Part shown: piece by piece, positions 10,295 to 18,990 of the stretch | Position numbering within the stretch: position 1 is the stretch's first letter | Layout of the letters: each line of letters starts with the position of its first letter | From: Byssothecium circinans | Taxonomy: Eukaryota; Ascomycota; Dothideomycetes; Pleosporales; Massarinaceae | Assembly: GCA_010015675.1 (NCBI GenBank) | Contig: ML977008.1 | Location: forward strand, 470,878 to 521,615 | DNA: 50,738 nt | Direction: 5' to 3' | Notes under the pieces: generated by a model | Told to the model about the DNA's origin: nothing | What the model saw: only the letters and a program-made list of their open reading frames with translations | The model's database searches: none | Made by a program: the position numbers and the translations under genes

Positions 10295-11443
10295 ATGTAT
10301 CGCGCCCACGGCATCTCAGTGGTGCCCCATCGCCCCTGCCCTGCCCCATACCTCACCCCAAGCACCCGAGGGCTGGAGAATCGCGTACGGCTCAATATTT
10401 ATCGGTTTCTATTGCTAGGATGGCCGCGACAGATGATTGCTGACCGGGAGGGTTGTAGCTTGGGCGCGGTTCAAAACGTAGAAGTAAACCTTAAGGATTA
10501 TAGCAGCGTCCGTCGGCCACCTGAGCCGGGCGTGAAGCTGGGGAGACCACCTAAAATCAGTGACGAAGACGGTGAAGCTCTCTTTGAGGAGCTAATCCAT
10601 AGAGGATGGAAGTATTAAGATGAGATAGCGTATTGGCTGTGGATGGAGAGAGGCGTGAAGGTTACTCAGTTAACGGTTTCCCGGTATCTCCATGAACGTA
10701 ACTGGAGCCAGCGGAGCCTGCGGCCGTTCTCTATCAGTCAAAATGAAGAGCTCTGAGAGGGCTATCGAGATGGGATGAGGTCATTTGCTCAAGAGGATTT
10801 AGTGTTTCTTAATAAGAGTATATTCAACGAGAAAACTGGCTGGAGGCACAAGGCGTATGGGCCCGTTGGCCATGAGAGTCGATATACTCAGGATATACGG
10901 CGTGGAAAGACGTGGGCCATCCTCCTAGCGTATGCGGTCAACGGCTACCTGCCATGTATGGGCATTAAGGAGGGCTACTTTAACTATGAGGAGTTTCTTG
11001 ATTGGATTTACTACGAGCTTCTCCCCTGCCTACGGGCGACGTACGGACACAAACCTATAGTAATTGTATTGGATAACGTCTCAATCCATACTAACAACGC
11101 GGTAAGAGCTGCCCTTAAAGCTACTAGCTATCTTGTCCGGTTTCTCCCACCATACTCGCCTGATTACAACCTAATTGAGCTCACCTTCTTAGTGCTCAAG
11201 TATTGGATCAAATGGAACTACGTATATAAGAGACAACGGTATAAGGGCTTTGGATCCTTCCTTAAAGAGGCCGTTAGACGAAGCCGCTGCGATTGGTTTG
11301 CTAGGGAGCATTTTACCTACGCCGCGGGTGGCCTCTACATTAAGCAGGATACACTTGATTGAGTGAGGGAGGAGCTCCAAGCTTAGCGTAGGAGGGACGA
11401 TCATATTAAGAGTGACGAGGATGAGGAGATGGATGAGGAGTAG
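10295..11443 (+). pseudogene. Tc1/mariner-type DDE transposase, inactivated
   Basis: One frame runs from ATG 10295 to TAG 11441-11443. It is broken by TAA at 10616, TGA at about 10753, TGA at 11360 and TAG at 11384. The frame never shifts, and each stop is one C-to-T change from a sense codon. An N-terminal helix-turn-helix (about LENRVRLNIYRF to GAVQNVE) is followed by the DDE core. VLDNVSIH holds the second catalytic Asp, and PPYSPDYNLIE holds the Glu 34 residues later, hence DD34E spacing. The position expected for the first catalytic Asp reads FLNKSIF, with Asn and Lys where Asp-Glu is usual; two G-to-A changes explain it. The tail after 11387 is acidic. A GTAAGT donor at 10217 and a TACTAAC site at about 10256 suggest a short upstream exon, so the true start may lie nearer the terminal repeat. 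Confidence 0.85.
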
Positions 11444-11603
11444 AGAGATCCTAAATTCTAATTCCTAGAGATAGTTTTAGCCACCTAAAAGTGATCCCTA
11501 TAGGAATCTATATTCCACTAAGCTCTATATTACATCCACAAAATAGCCCTACCATTTATATAATAACCTCTCACTCTCTAGTCAATTAGTGTACCTACTT
11601 AAA
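11444..11603. other. AT-rich gap between the two convergent transposon genes
   Basis: 160 bp with many TATA-like steps and no frame. It probably holds the 3' ends of both transposon transcripts. Confidence 0.4.
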
Positions 11604-13388
11604 CTAATGCAGCTCCTCGTGAAAGTAACGTACTATCCCATCCTTAAGCCTATAAGGCGAGCCCGTTACAACCATATATAACTTACTCTGGGGCACTAAC
11701 ATCTCTTTAAGATCCTTTACAGTCCACCTCTACTCTATTGCTACTTACTAAGCTTGTACGAAGTCCTCGCGATCCTCCTCTGGCTGCTCTGCAATAAGCT
11801 ACTTAAAAAACTCCTTCACCATGGCGCGAGAGTCAGCTATCCCGGTGCCAGCAATTAGGCTGGATGTGAGGACAGGTAGGGTCCTTGTCATTAGAGTTAT
11901 TGGCCAGATGCCGGGGACTAAGGCCCGAGGGGCAATTAGTTAAGTATAAGGTGAAGGAATCAGCTGGATGTTTATCCCTAGAGGCCCTAGCATCACCAAC
12001 AATCCATATACTAATTGCTATTATTGTAGCAACTGTTGTTGCGTCTCCTAAGCCTGCTTCCTTATCTCTTAAGCCTCCACTCTCTCATCCTCGGCCTCTT
12101 GCATACGAATGAGCTGCTCCCTTATACGACGTTTCTCTATCTCTTTAAACATCCTTCTCATCTCAGCTTCTTCACCTAACGACGAATCACGGCGCTTCTT
12201 TCTCCGGCCAAGGTTGGGGTTCTGTTTGAGCTGGTTGCCTGTTAAACTTTACTAATATTAAATTAACTCGAGAGGAGGCTGATTGACGTATGCCGTGCCT
12301 TTAAGTATCTTTTAAGCCCACGATTCCTGGTCGGCTGGCTGTACAGTAAAGTACTCATGGGTAGCTTAGTGAACGTAGCAAACATGCTAATAGTTGTTAT
12401 AGGTTTGAACCCAGCACTCCCACATACGCTGTATATTGCTCTAGCCTACCCTAGCCTCAGTTATATCCTCAATACGCTAGCGGGCCTTCTGCTCATTCAC
12501 TAGCTGCTATGTACGCTGGGGCAACTTTTCCCTAGGCGCTAGGCTCTTAGGATGGTTAGATGAGGGCTCATTGACTCCTCTATTACGTGGAAACGCCTTT
12601 GCTAGGGCCCCATAAACAAGCTTCACCTCTACCCTTATTTCAACCTTCTCCACGCCTTTAAGCTGCCCTACCTAGTTATCCATACTAGAGAGAAGCTTCA
12701 CTTCCTCATTAACGCCAAAGTCCTCCAGCGTAAGCGTTTGCCAGCCGCCGCCTTTAGGATGGTTAATTCTATATTAGAGGATCCAGGCAGAGACGCGGTA
12801 AGCTCTCCTAGCAAGCTTAGCCTTAACTAACCCGCCCTCCATTATAGATTTGACCTTATCCTCTACCGTTGAGAGCTTGAAAAACGCCTGAGAGATGGCC
12901 TCTCCCAGCGGCTGGCTATCCGTCTTATCACCGTTCACCCGGATCAAGAATTATATAAAGATGTCATACAGAATTACCCTAGGGGCTAGAGAGGAGGCAG
13001 GTAGCCTAAGCAAGTCAGAGAAAGTGTCACTTAGCGTGGCAAGGCGGCGCGGGTTTAATACCGGTGGAGACGACCGCATAGCAGCTAGGGTAACTTCCTG
13101 CTAGGCTAGAGTAGCTGGGACTGCTAGAGTTAACTTTTTAGCTGGTCTAGCTGCCTTCTTCGAGGTTGACTTGCTTTTAGCTAGCGCAGCTGGCACTAGG
13201 TAAGCTTCCTCTGTGTCCCACCATCTCACTGACTTACGCGCAGCTGCCTTCCTCTTAGCACCTCCACTAACAACTTCATCAGTATACGGAGGCTGACCCA
13301 TTGTTTTGGCCCGCGTGGAGTGGGCTGGAGGCTTCTCTGACGCGTTCTCGCGTCCTGGAGGCGACTTGCGCTTTTTCAAGGTCCCCAT
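11604..13388 (-). pseudogene. Second gene of the transposon, 594 codons, unknown function, ~22 TAA/TAG stops
   Basis: Read from ATG at 13388 on the minus strand, the same frame continues to TAG at 11606-11604 (1785 bp, exactly 595 codons) with no frameshift. About 22 internal stops occur, every one TAA or TAG and none TGA; all derive from CAA or CAG by one C-to-T change. Between stops the sequence is protein-like. There is a Lys/Arg/Ala-rich N-terminus (residues 1-95, intact to 13101), a middle with EAISQAFFKLSTVEDKVKS and GWQTLTLEDFGVNEEVK, and a strongly helical charged region (RRMFKEIEKRRIREQLIRMQ) that should form a coiled coil. A segment RWTVKDLKEML follows near the end. I do not recognise the family. 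Its position between the terminal repeats and convergent with the transposase argues that it is part of the element. Confidence 0.72.
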
Positions 13389-13501
13389 GGCTCAAACGGG
13401 CGGTTGCTACTCCAAAAAATCGACAATAAGCTCTATCCCCATATGTTTGAAAAGCTTCAAGTTTTCTAACGATTATACAAGGTAGTTAGGTTGTTATTGT
13501 A

Positions 13502-13601
13502 GGATCTTATGGCAATTTCGCTCTCGCTAGCGATTTTGGTGAGGAAAAAAAATTACCGAGGGCGCCAAGGAATATCACCGATTTTTGCATATAATAGATT
13601 C
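13502..13601 (-). repeat. Right terminal inverted repeat
   Basis: Reverse-complement copy of the left repeat. It ends GCATATAATAGA plus three extra bases TTC before the TA that precedes the resumed host frame. Confidence 0.9.
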
Positions 13602-13603
13602 TA

Positions 13604-13810
13604 AACACCCTGGCACGCAATATCGACATGCGGCAGTAGACCCCCAACCAATATATTCGACGTCCTTTAACCCGGAGAACACCACAGAAGCATGCAATTC
13701 CTATCGAAGCGTACGCGTTCGGCAGCGAAGGTTTCATTTCCCATATGAGATCGCGAATGGCGATCGTCGGTGTTGAGAATGAGCTTGCTGTGTACTTTGA
13801 TCTTGTGTAA
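13604..13810 (+). pseudogene. Right half of the frame split by the transposon
   Basis: Directly after the TA that flanks the element, the phase of the left half resumes (NTLARNIDMRQ). It meets TAG at 13637-13639 and then stays open to TAA at 13808-13810. The downstream part is protein-like (KHAIPIEAYAFGSEGFISHM, RMAIVGVENELAVYFDLV). The single TAG is one change from CAG. No family is recognised; the gene may have continued upstream of 9911 through introns. Confidence 0.35.
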
Positions 13811-13958
13811 CTTGTAAAAAGCTACTGAAATAGTGTGCCTGTCGCTTTCCCATTTCTGTAGGTCCTGTCGTTTTGCCCTGGCCACCCTCGTTTCCGAGAC
13901 GTTAACAGACTGGTGACAACTGCGTTCGAAAAAGTTCCATAGAGGGTGAAAGCAGAAG

Positions 13959-14948
13959 ATGTCAATCTTGCTGCCATTATACGTGTATCCCACTGGTGGC
14001 GCATGGGATCCACTCTACACAGCGTACGTCCACAAGCCCAAACTGCTCTCTATCAGCACTCGCTAACATTCCTCATCAGCGCAAAAGTCCACCCAGACGT
14101 CGAATTCACCGTCATCGTAAATCCATGTTCGGGTCCCTGTAACGGCTCACTGCCCGACAAATACTACCTTAACGAGCTCCCGAAGCTTAGAACCTACGAT
14201 AACATTCGCACTCTCGGATACGTCGCCACCAACTACACGACCAAGTCACTTAATAAGGTGTTGTCTGAAATCGATACGTACGCCTCGTGGCCGTATATCA
14301 CGAATAATACAAAGATCAAGGTCGATGGGATTTTCTTCGACGAGACGCCTAGTACATATGATGCAGATAAGTATAAGTACTTAAAAACGGCGAGTCAGGC
14401 CGTGAAGAATGGGAAAAGGTTCAAGGACCGATTTGTGGGTATGTATGCCTCCCTTTCTGTCTTCTCATCATGTGCTGTTGGCATCTGGCTTCACATTGCA
14501 TTTTCGCCGGACAAAGAGTTCCTATTTACGAGAGGGCTTCGATACTAACTCATTGCACGCCCTTTCGACCACTCACTCACATTTTGCAGTGCATAACCCC
14601 GGCCTCATCCCCAACACGCTCCTCACCTCCTCCACCGTCCTCCAGAACTCCTACCTCAACCTCTCCGACATCACCGTCGTCTTCGAAGAAACCTTCTCCA
14701 ACTTCCTCAACCGCACAACCTTCGACGCTTTACAATCACACCGCATCAAGCGCTCCAAGCTCGCTGTTATCCTGCACTCTTTACCTGACTTGAGCAAACG
14801 TGTGCTGGATTTTGTGGTGGAGCAGGTGGAGGAAGCGGCAGATTGGTTGTTCTTGACGGATGTGGGCGTCAAGGATGAGTATTATCATGGGTTCTCGACT
14901 ATGTTTGGGGATTTGGTCAAGAGCGTTGATGGGGTGGCTGAGGAGTAG
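13959..14948 (+). CDS. Spherulin-4 family protein
   Basis: Exons are 13959-14023, 14080-14438 and 14590-14948, for 260 aa. The start is fixed by MSILLPLYVYPTGGAWDPLY, the typical family opening. Next come HPDVEFTVIVNPCSGP, then YVATNYTTKSL with INTYASW-like IDTYASWPY, and KVDGIFFDETP, which carries the acidic residues conserved across the family. The C-terminal part reads LSDITVVFEETFS and LAVILHSLPD. Spherulin-4 was named from slime-mould spherulation and is common and mostly uncharacterised in fungi; it has a TIM-barrel, glycosidase-like fold. There is no clear signal peptide. The gene lies just downstream of the disrupted frame and the transposon but appears intact. Confidence 0.88.
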
Positions 14949-15056
14949 ACGGTTGGATTCGAATGGGTAGAAGGAGATAGAGGGAACGGGATATATATGG
15001 AATAGACCATCGCTTCTTCAAATCTTCGCGTCCGACGACTAATTCGTCCAGGCAAC

Positions 15057-15580
15057 TCATACTTTATCTACCTCACTCATCCTTTCACCACTCTTCATCT
15101 CCCTAGAATCCCATCCCTCCAAGACCTCTGCACCAACCTCCTTCTCCTCAACCACCACCTCTAAGTCCGGCACATCAAAATGACCCAGCGCAAAGCTTCT
15201 CCATTTCACAGTCGCGGTTTCAGCTACCAGTGTCCTTGTGGAGACTTGAGCTAGACGTAAAGCGAAACCTATGATGAATTGGCCTTGAATGACGGCTCCG
15301 ACAAGGATGGTGAAGGCGGAGGAGAGAATGCATTATTTGCGGTTGCAGCAGTCTACTAGGGATCCGGCGATGATAAACACGAGAGCACCGCCTACGTAAA
15401 AGATGGCCGTGTTGGGGATTTGGTAGTTGTGGTGAGGGGAAAGTAGTTGATGCTGCTTGAGTTAGTAATCATATTGAGCAGATGGAGGTTGAAGATGGTA
15501 ACTTACTACGACGGCATGACATTGAACGAGCCCATTAAAGAGGAGTTGTAGCCGACAAGGACACTATCAATTACCTACGC
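15057..15580 (-). pseudogene. MFS sugar (lactose permease-type) transporter remnant with internal deletion
   Basis: Minus-strand pieces match the start of fungal sugar transporters. SVLVGYNSSLMGSFNVMPS (about 15513-15575, TM1 and loop) ends at a GTAAGT donor. After a TACTAAC branch site it resumes with SINYFPLTTTT. A frameshift near 15435 follows, then PNTAIFYVGGALVFIIAGSLVD, a TAA at 15335-15333 where the family has an aromatic residue after GR(R/K), and SSAFTILVGAVIQG. The sequence then jumps from about TM4 to a hydrophilic C-terminal tail that ends at TGA 15059-15057. Most of TM4-TM12 is therefore missing. It is not functional. The tail's charged residues (EVVVEEKEVGAEV) resemble ordinary cytosolic transporter tails. 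Confidence 0.6.
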
Positions 15581-16467
15581 CAATGGTCGAAGTCAGTGTA
15601 TGTCTCACATGCATACATTAAGGGATGGTCACTTACACTGGTCATGATAATGTCCACGAGTAGTGTTTTCTAGCCAGAGGCACAAATTTTAAACATTGTA
15701 AAGATCCAATCACCTCTAGGGATTTTGGTGGCCAGAGAGGGATTGGTAGTGTTGTCGTGACTGCCTTTGACACAGGTCTTCAATTTAGGGTTCATTCCGA
15801 GGACCTGCAGGGACTTATGGCAGCCCCCCAAAGTCGCCTCTGACCCTGACTTGAACGCAGACAGCGACGCGGTTGAAAGAATTCCCCGCACATAATACTC
15901 ACTCACTAAAGACCACCTACAATAACTAACATGTTAATCACTCTCCTTTAACTTTAATAAGACATAGAATTGTAAAGGTAGGCCTGCTCTTTTACGTAGG
16001 AGTAGGAAGAGGTTAAAAGGGCTTCGTTGAGTGTAGGTAAATCTGAGCCAAAGTTTTTCGGTATGCGGCAAATTGTTTCAATCGCGTGACAGCTTCTAGG
16101 ATATACTTCACCGATAAGCTAGGCCGACGCAAGAGCCTTTGAGTTGTAAGGTCACGTGAAGTGTGCGGGCCAAACGTTCCTGAGTTGGAGATTCCTTGCC
16201 AGTGCGTTATCGTAACCCCGCGTTTTTGTTTCCGTGAGCGAGTTGCTCCGATTTTGCGTCTAGCCATGTTTTTCCCACTCTTGGGCATATTGTAGGTATC
16301 ACGAGGTGCGGGGGAGTGCGGGTCGGCTTTTTCGCGGAATTGTTGCGGAGTCAATCTGCCGGAAAAGATTGCCGTCACCTTCGGCATCTCCGAAACGGAT
16401 ATCAACATCTGAGAACGCGGTGGTTATACGAAGGAACAGATCTAGAGTGATTGAGTCAAGCTCCGTT
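15581..16467. other. Intergenic between the dead transporter and the 2OG oxygenase
   Basis: A 78-codon open stretch at 15670-15906 on the minus strand may be the upstream part of the transporter remnant, but it shows no clear similarity. AT-rich sequence follows at 15930-15980, and a GGTCACGTGAAG motif lies at about 16150. No other gene is supported. Confidence 0.35.
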
Positions 16468-17477
16468 ATGGCTACCGAGGCTGCGGATATCGCCGTTGTT
16501 TCATTCGACCCTTTTTTGAACGGCGGTGATGCGGGAAAGCGAGCTGTGGCGAAGAAGATATACAGTGCTTTCAGTAGTGTTGGTTGGGTGTATGTAAAGG
16601 ACCATGGAATACCACAAGAAAGGGTAGACGAAATCTTCGGGCTCGTATGCATCCGCACCAATCTTTGTTATAGGATGTATAATAGACTAACACTTTCCAG
16701 GCTAAAACTTTCTTCTCACTACCGCTTCAGAAGAAGGCTGAATGGCGGCTCAAAGATGCCGAAGTCAACCAGGGCTACACCGGGGACGGAGATGAAGCCA
16801 ATGGGGGCGTCGACCATAAAGAATGCTACGAACACAGGCGCTTCGCGAATGCTCTGTGTCCATCCGCGGCCGAGCTCCCAGGCTTCAAAGATACTCTGGA
16901 CGACTTCTACAAGCAGTGCCTCACACTCGGTCTCAATGTCCTGAAGTGCCTCGCAATGGCTCTGGAACTCGGTGACGACTTCTTCGACGACATCACAAAG
17001 AAAGCCGACCCTCAATTGCGCCTCATCCACTACCCTTCTATCGAAAGGAAGGTCGTCGAGCAGGGAGGCCACGCTCGCATCATCCCGCACACTGACTTCG
17101 GACTATGCACATTGCTCTTCCAAGATCAGGTAGGAGGCCTCGAAGTCGACCCTTTCCATACTGGCGACTTCAAACCTGCGCTTCCGGTCCGGGGAACAGT
17201 CCTCATCAATATTGCGGATTTGCTGCAGCGCTTGACGAACGATCGATGCCGCAGTACGCTCCATCGCGTCGTGAGTCCAAGAGCTGCAGGTGACATCTTA
17301 CCTGCAAGGTACTCGATCCCTTTCTTTATCCACCCAGACCCAGAAGTGTTAATCGATCCAATTGTCAAGAGCAAGGACGAGGTGAAGAAATATGAGCCGG
17401 TCTATGCTGGGGAATGGAGGACGTATAACACGAGGAAAAATTACACAACACTGAGTTCGGAAGTCGCAGCCGCATGA
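16468..17477 (+). CDS. 2-oxoglutarate-Fe(II) dioxygenase, isopenicillin N synthase-like
   Basis: Exons are 16468-16644 and 16701-17477, for 317 aa. The N-terminal DIOX_N block (VVSFDPFLNG, then VGWVYVKDHGIP) is followed by the jelly-roll core. Iron ligands are visible as HTD in IIPHTDFGLCTLLF and the distal His in RSTLHRVVSP. RYSIPFF supplies the Arg-x-Ser that holds 2-oxoglutarate. These enzymes hydroxylate, desaturate or cyclise small molecules in secondary metabolism or nutrient use; the substrate is unknown. The ATG at 16468 is preferred because translation from it gives the normal family N-terminus, while upstream codons show no similarity. Confidence 0.88.
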
Positions 17478-17904
17478 GGGGCTCCTTCGTGTTCAGTGTA
17501 GAGAATGGATTGTATATAAAAGTTGGTGTTGCATTTTCTACCCAAAGTCAATAATGTCATCGCGAACATACTTTGCGCTAAGTTCAACGGTCCCGAGTCA
17601 AGAACTCCCAAGACACCAAATGCCTTTTTTTCCATTCGTCGCGACCCTCAACTTACCATTTCCCTAGTAGAGTTTTTCGAGTTTTACGTTATGGATTCGC
17701 TGTATGACAGCGAATATGTAATGTGTGCTAGGTAGATTGGCTTGACCTACGTCGATGGAAGAAGAATGGTTGGGATGACGGTTACTCCGCAGAGCCGCAT
17801 TCCCCTTAAGTCTAGAAACTTCGTCCCTTTTGTAAAACACTGCTCTTAATATTGCTCTAATCATTACTTTCTTTCTGTGTGGAAAATTTCATACAATCCC
17901 AGTC
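17478..17904. other. Intergenic between the oxygenase and the amidotransferase-like gene
   Basis: It includes the oxygenase 3' region and the promoter of the next gene. The palindrome-like stretch GATTCGCTGTATGACAGCGAATATG lies at 17693-17717 (ATTCGCTGT/ACAGCGAAT). No gene is supported. Confidence 0.4.
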
Positions 17905-18818
17905 ATGGCACCACCCGAAGCCCGCATAGTTACCTCCGACCACCCCGACAAAGTCCGCATGCTCGTTCTCGAAACCGATGAACCGCACCCCGACACCCAA
18001 AGAGAAAAAGGTTCTTTTGGCGAGGTACTTGCCGATCTCCTGAAGCGAGCGGGCGATGAACACGATCCGTCGCTAGGCATCGAAACGGTCATGCAATACG
18101 TTGTTGAACCGGATGGCGGCAAGATTCCGAAGCCGGAAGAAATCACGGATGATATACATGCTATCTTGATTACTGGGAGCGTATATGATGCACATGGCGA
18201 GGATCCATGGGTACATAAGCTAATGGACTTCATCAAGCGTATGTGCTGTATGACTGCAAGGGTGATACCATAAGATGACTAACAGTAATAGATGTATGGA
18301 CGAACCGTCCTGACATCCGATTCACCGGTATCTGTTTTGGTCACCAAATACTATGCCGAACCCTTGGCTCAACCGTGCGCCCAAACCAGAATGGAGAATG
18401 GGAGCTATCCCATACGCCAATAGAACTCACGGACATCGGACGCTCACTCTTTGGCTTTGCCACCGAAGTGAAGCATATCCGCCTCCATCAAATGCATCTT
18501 GACACCGTCATAGATGCGCCTTCACCAGACAAGACGCCTCTGCTGGACACCAACATGAAAGTCCATGTGTGGGGTAGCAGTGATCACACGGACGTCCAGG
18601 GCGTGTACATTCAGAAGCGACTGTTCACTACGCAAGGCCATATGGAGTTCAATGAGCACATGGTAAAGCGACAGTTGGAGATGAGAGTGAATAGTGGGTC
18701 TGTGAAGAAGGAAGATGCTGATGAGGCGGCTGAGAGGGCGGAGTGGATGCATGATGGACTTGAGGTTGCGAAGGCAGTATTGAGGTTCTTCCATGGGGAC
18801 GATGATAGGATAGACTGA
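17905..18818 (+). CDS. Class I glutamine amidotransferase-like protein (GATase1/C26 type)
   Basis: Exons are 17905-18238 and 18292-18818, for 286 aa. After VRMLVLETDEPHPDT come the oxyanion-strand block ILITGSVYDAHGEDPWV and then FTGICFGHQILCRTLG, which carries the catalytic Cys nucleophile. HQMHLD follows, and the His-Glu region of the triad reads TQGHMEFNEHM, with Met in place of the usual Pro of HPEF. Stand-alone proteins of this type resemble GMP-synthase glutaminase domains and bacterial or fungal gamma-glutamyl hydrolase-like enzymes. They provide ammonia or cleave gamma-glutamyl bonds; the partner or substrate is not visible here. It follows the 2OG oxygenase in the same direction, 427 bp apart. 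Confidence 0.84.
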
Positions 18819-18990
18819 TGGATTATCCAAGTTCTTAGGACTTCGTCTTCTTCTATAGTGTTATAATACAGTTACCTGAACGCGACCTGACCTTTCAACG
18901 CAGAAACAAAAACTGCCACCAGATCCTGCCTCCACCTAAGCCAGCCATCACTCACAAAACATTCATCGCGAAACTCACAGGTGCGAGTGC

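Larger units (their letters stand above)
10085..13601. mobile_element. Tc1/mariner-like DNA transposon carrying two broken genes, RIP-like decay
   Basis: The 3.5-kb element is bounded by inverted repeats of about 96 bp and flanked by TA at 10083-10084 and 13602-13603, the target-site duplication expected of Tc1/mariner. The right end has three extra bases (TTC) before TA compared with the left, so the exact end is uncertain. Inside are a plus-strand transposase (10295-11443) and a long minus-strand gene (11604-13388) facing it, separated by an AT-rich 160-bp gap. Both genes carry premature stops that C-to-T changes explain, the expected footprint of RIP. The element is therefore inactive. Confidence 0.85.

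Noticed and set aside
12895..13104. A separate small plus-strand gene within the transposon
   Set aside because: It is antisense to the long minus-strand transposon gene, whose frame is far better supported.
16468..18818. Secondary-metabolite cluster around the 2OG oxygenase and GATase
   Set aside because: No backbone synthase, terpene cyclase or regulator is present nearby; two tailoring-type genes alone do not make a cluster.
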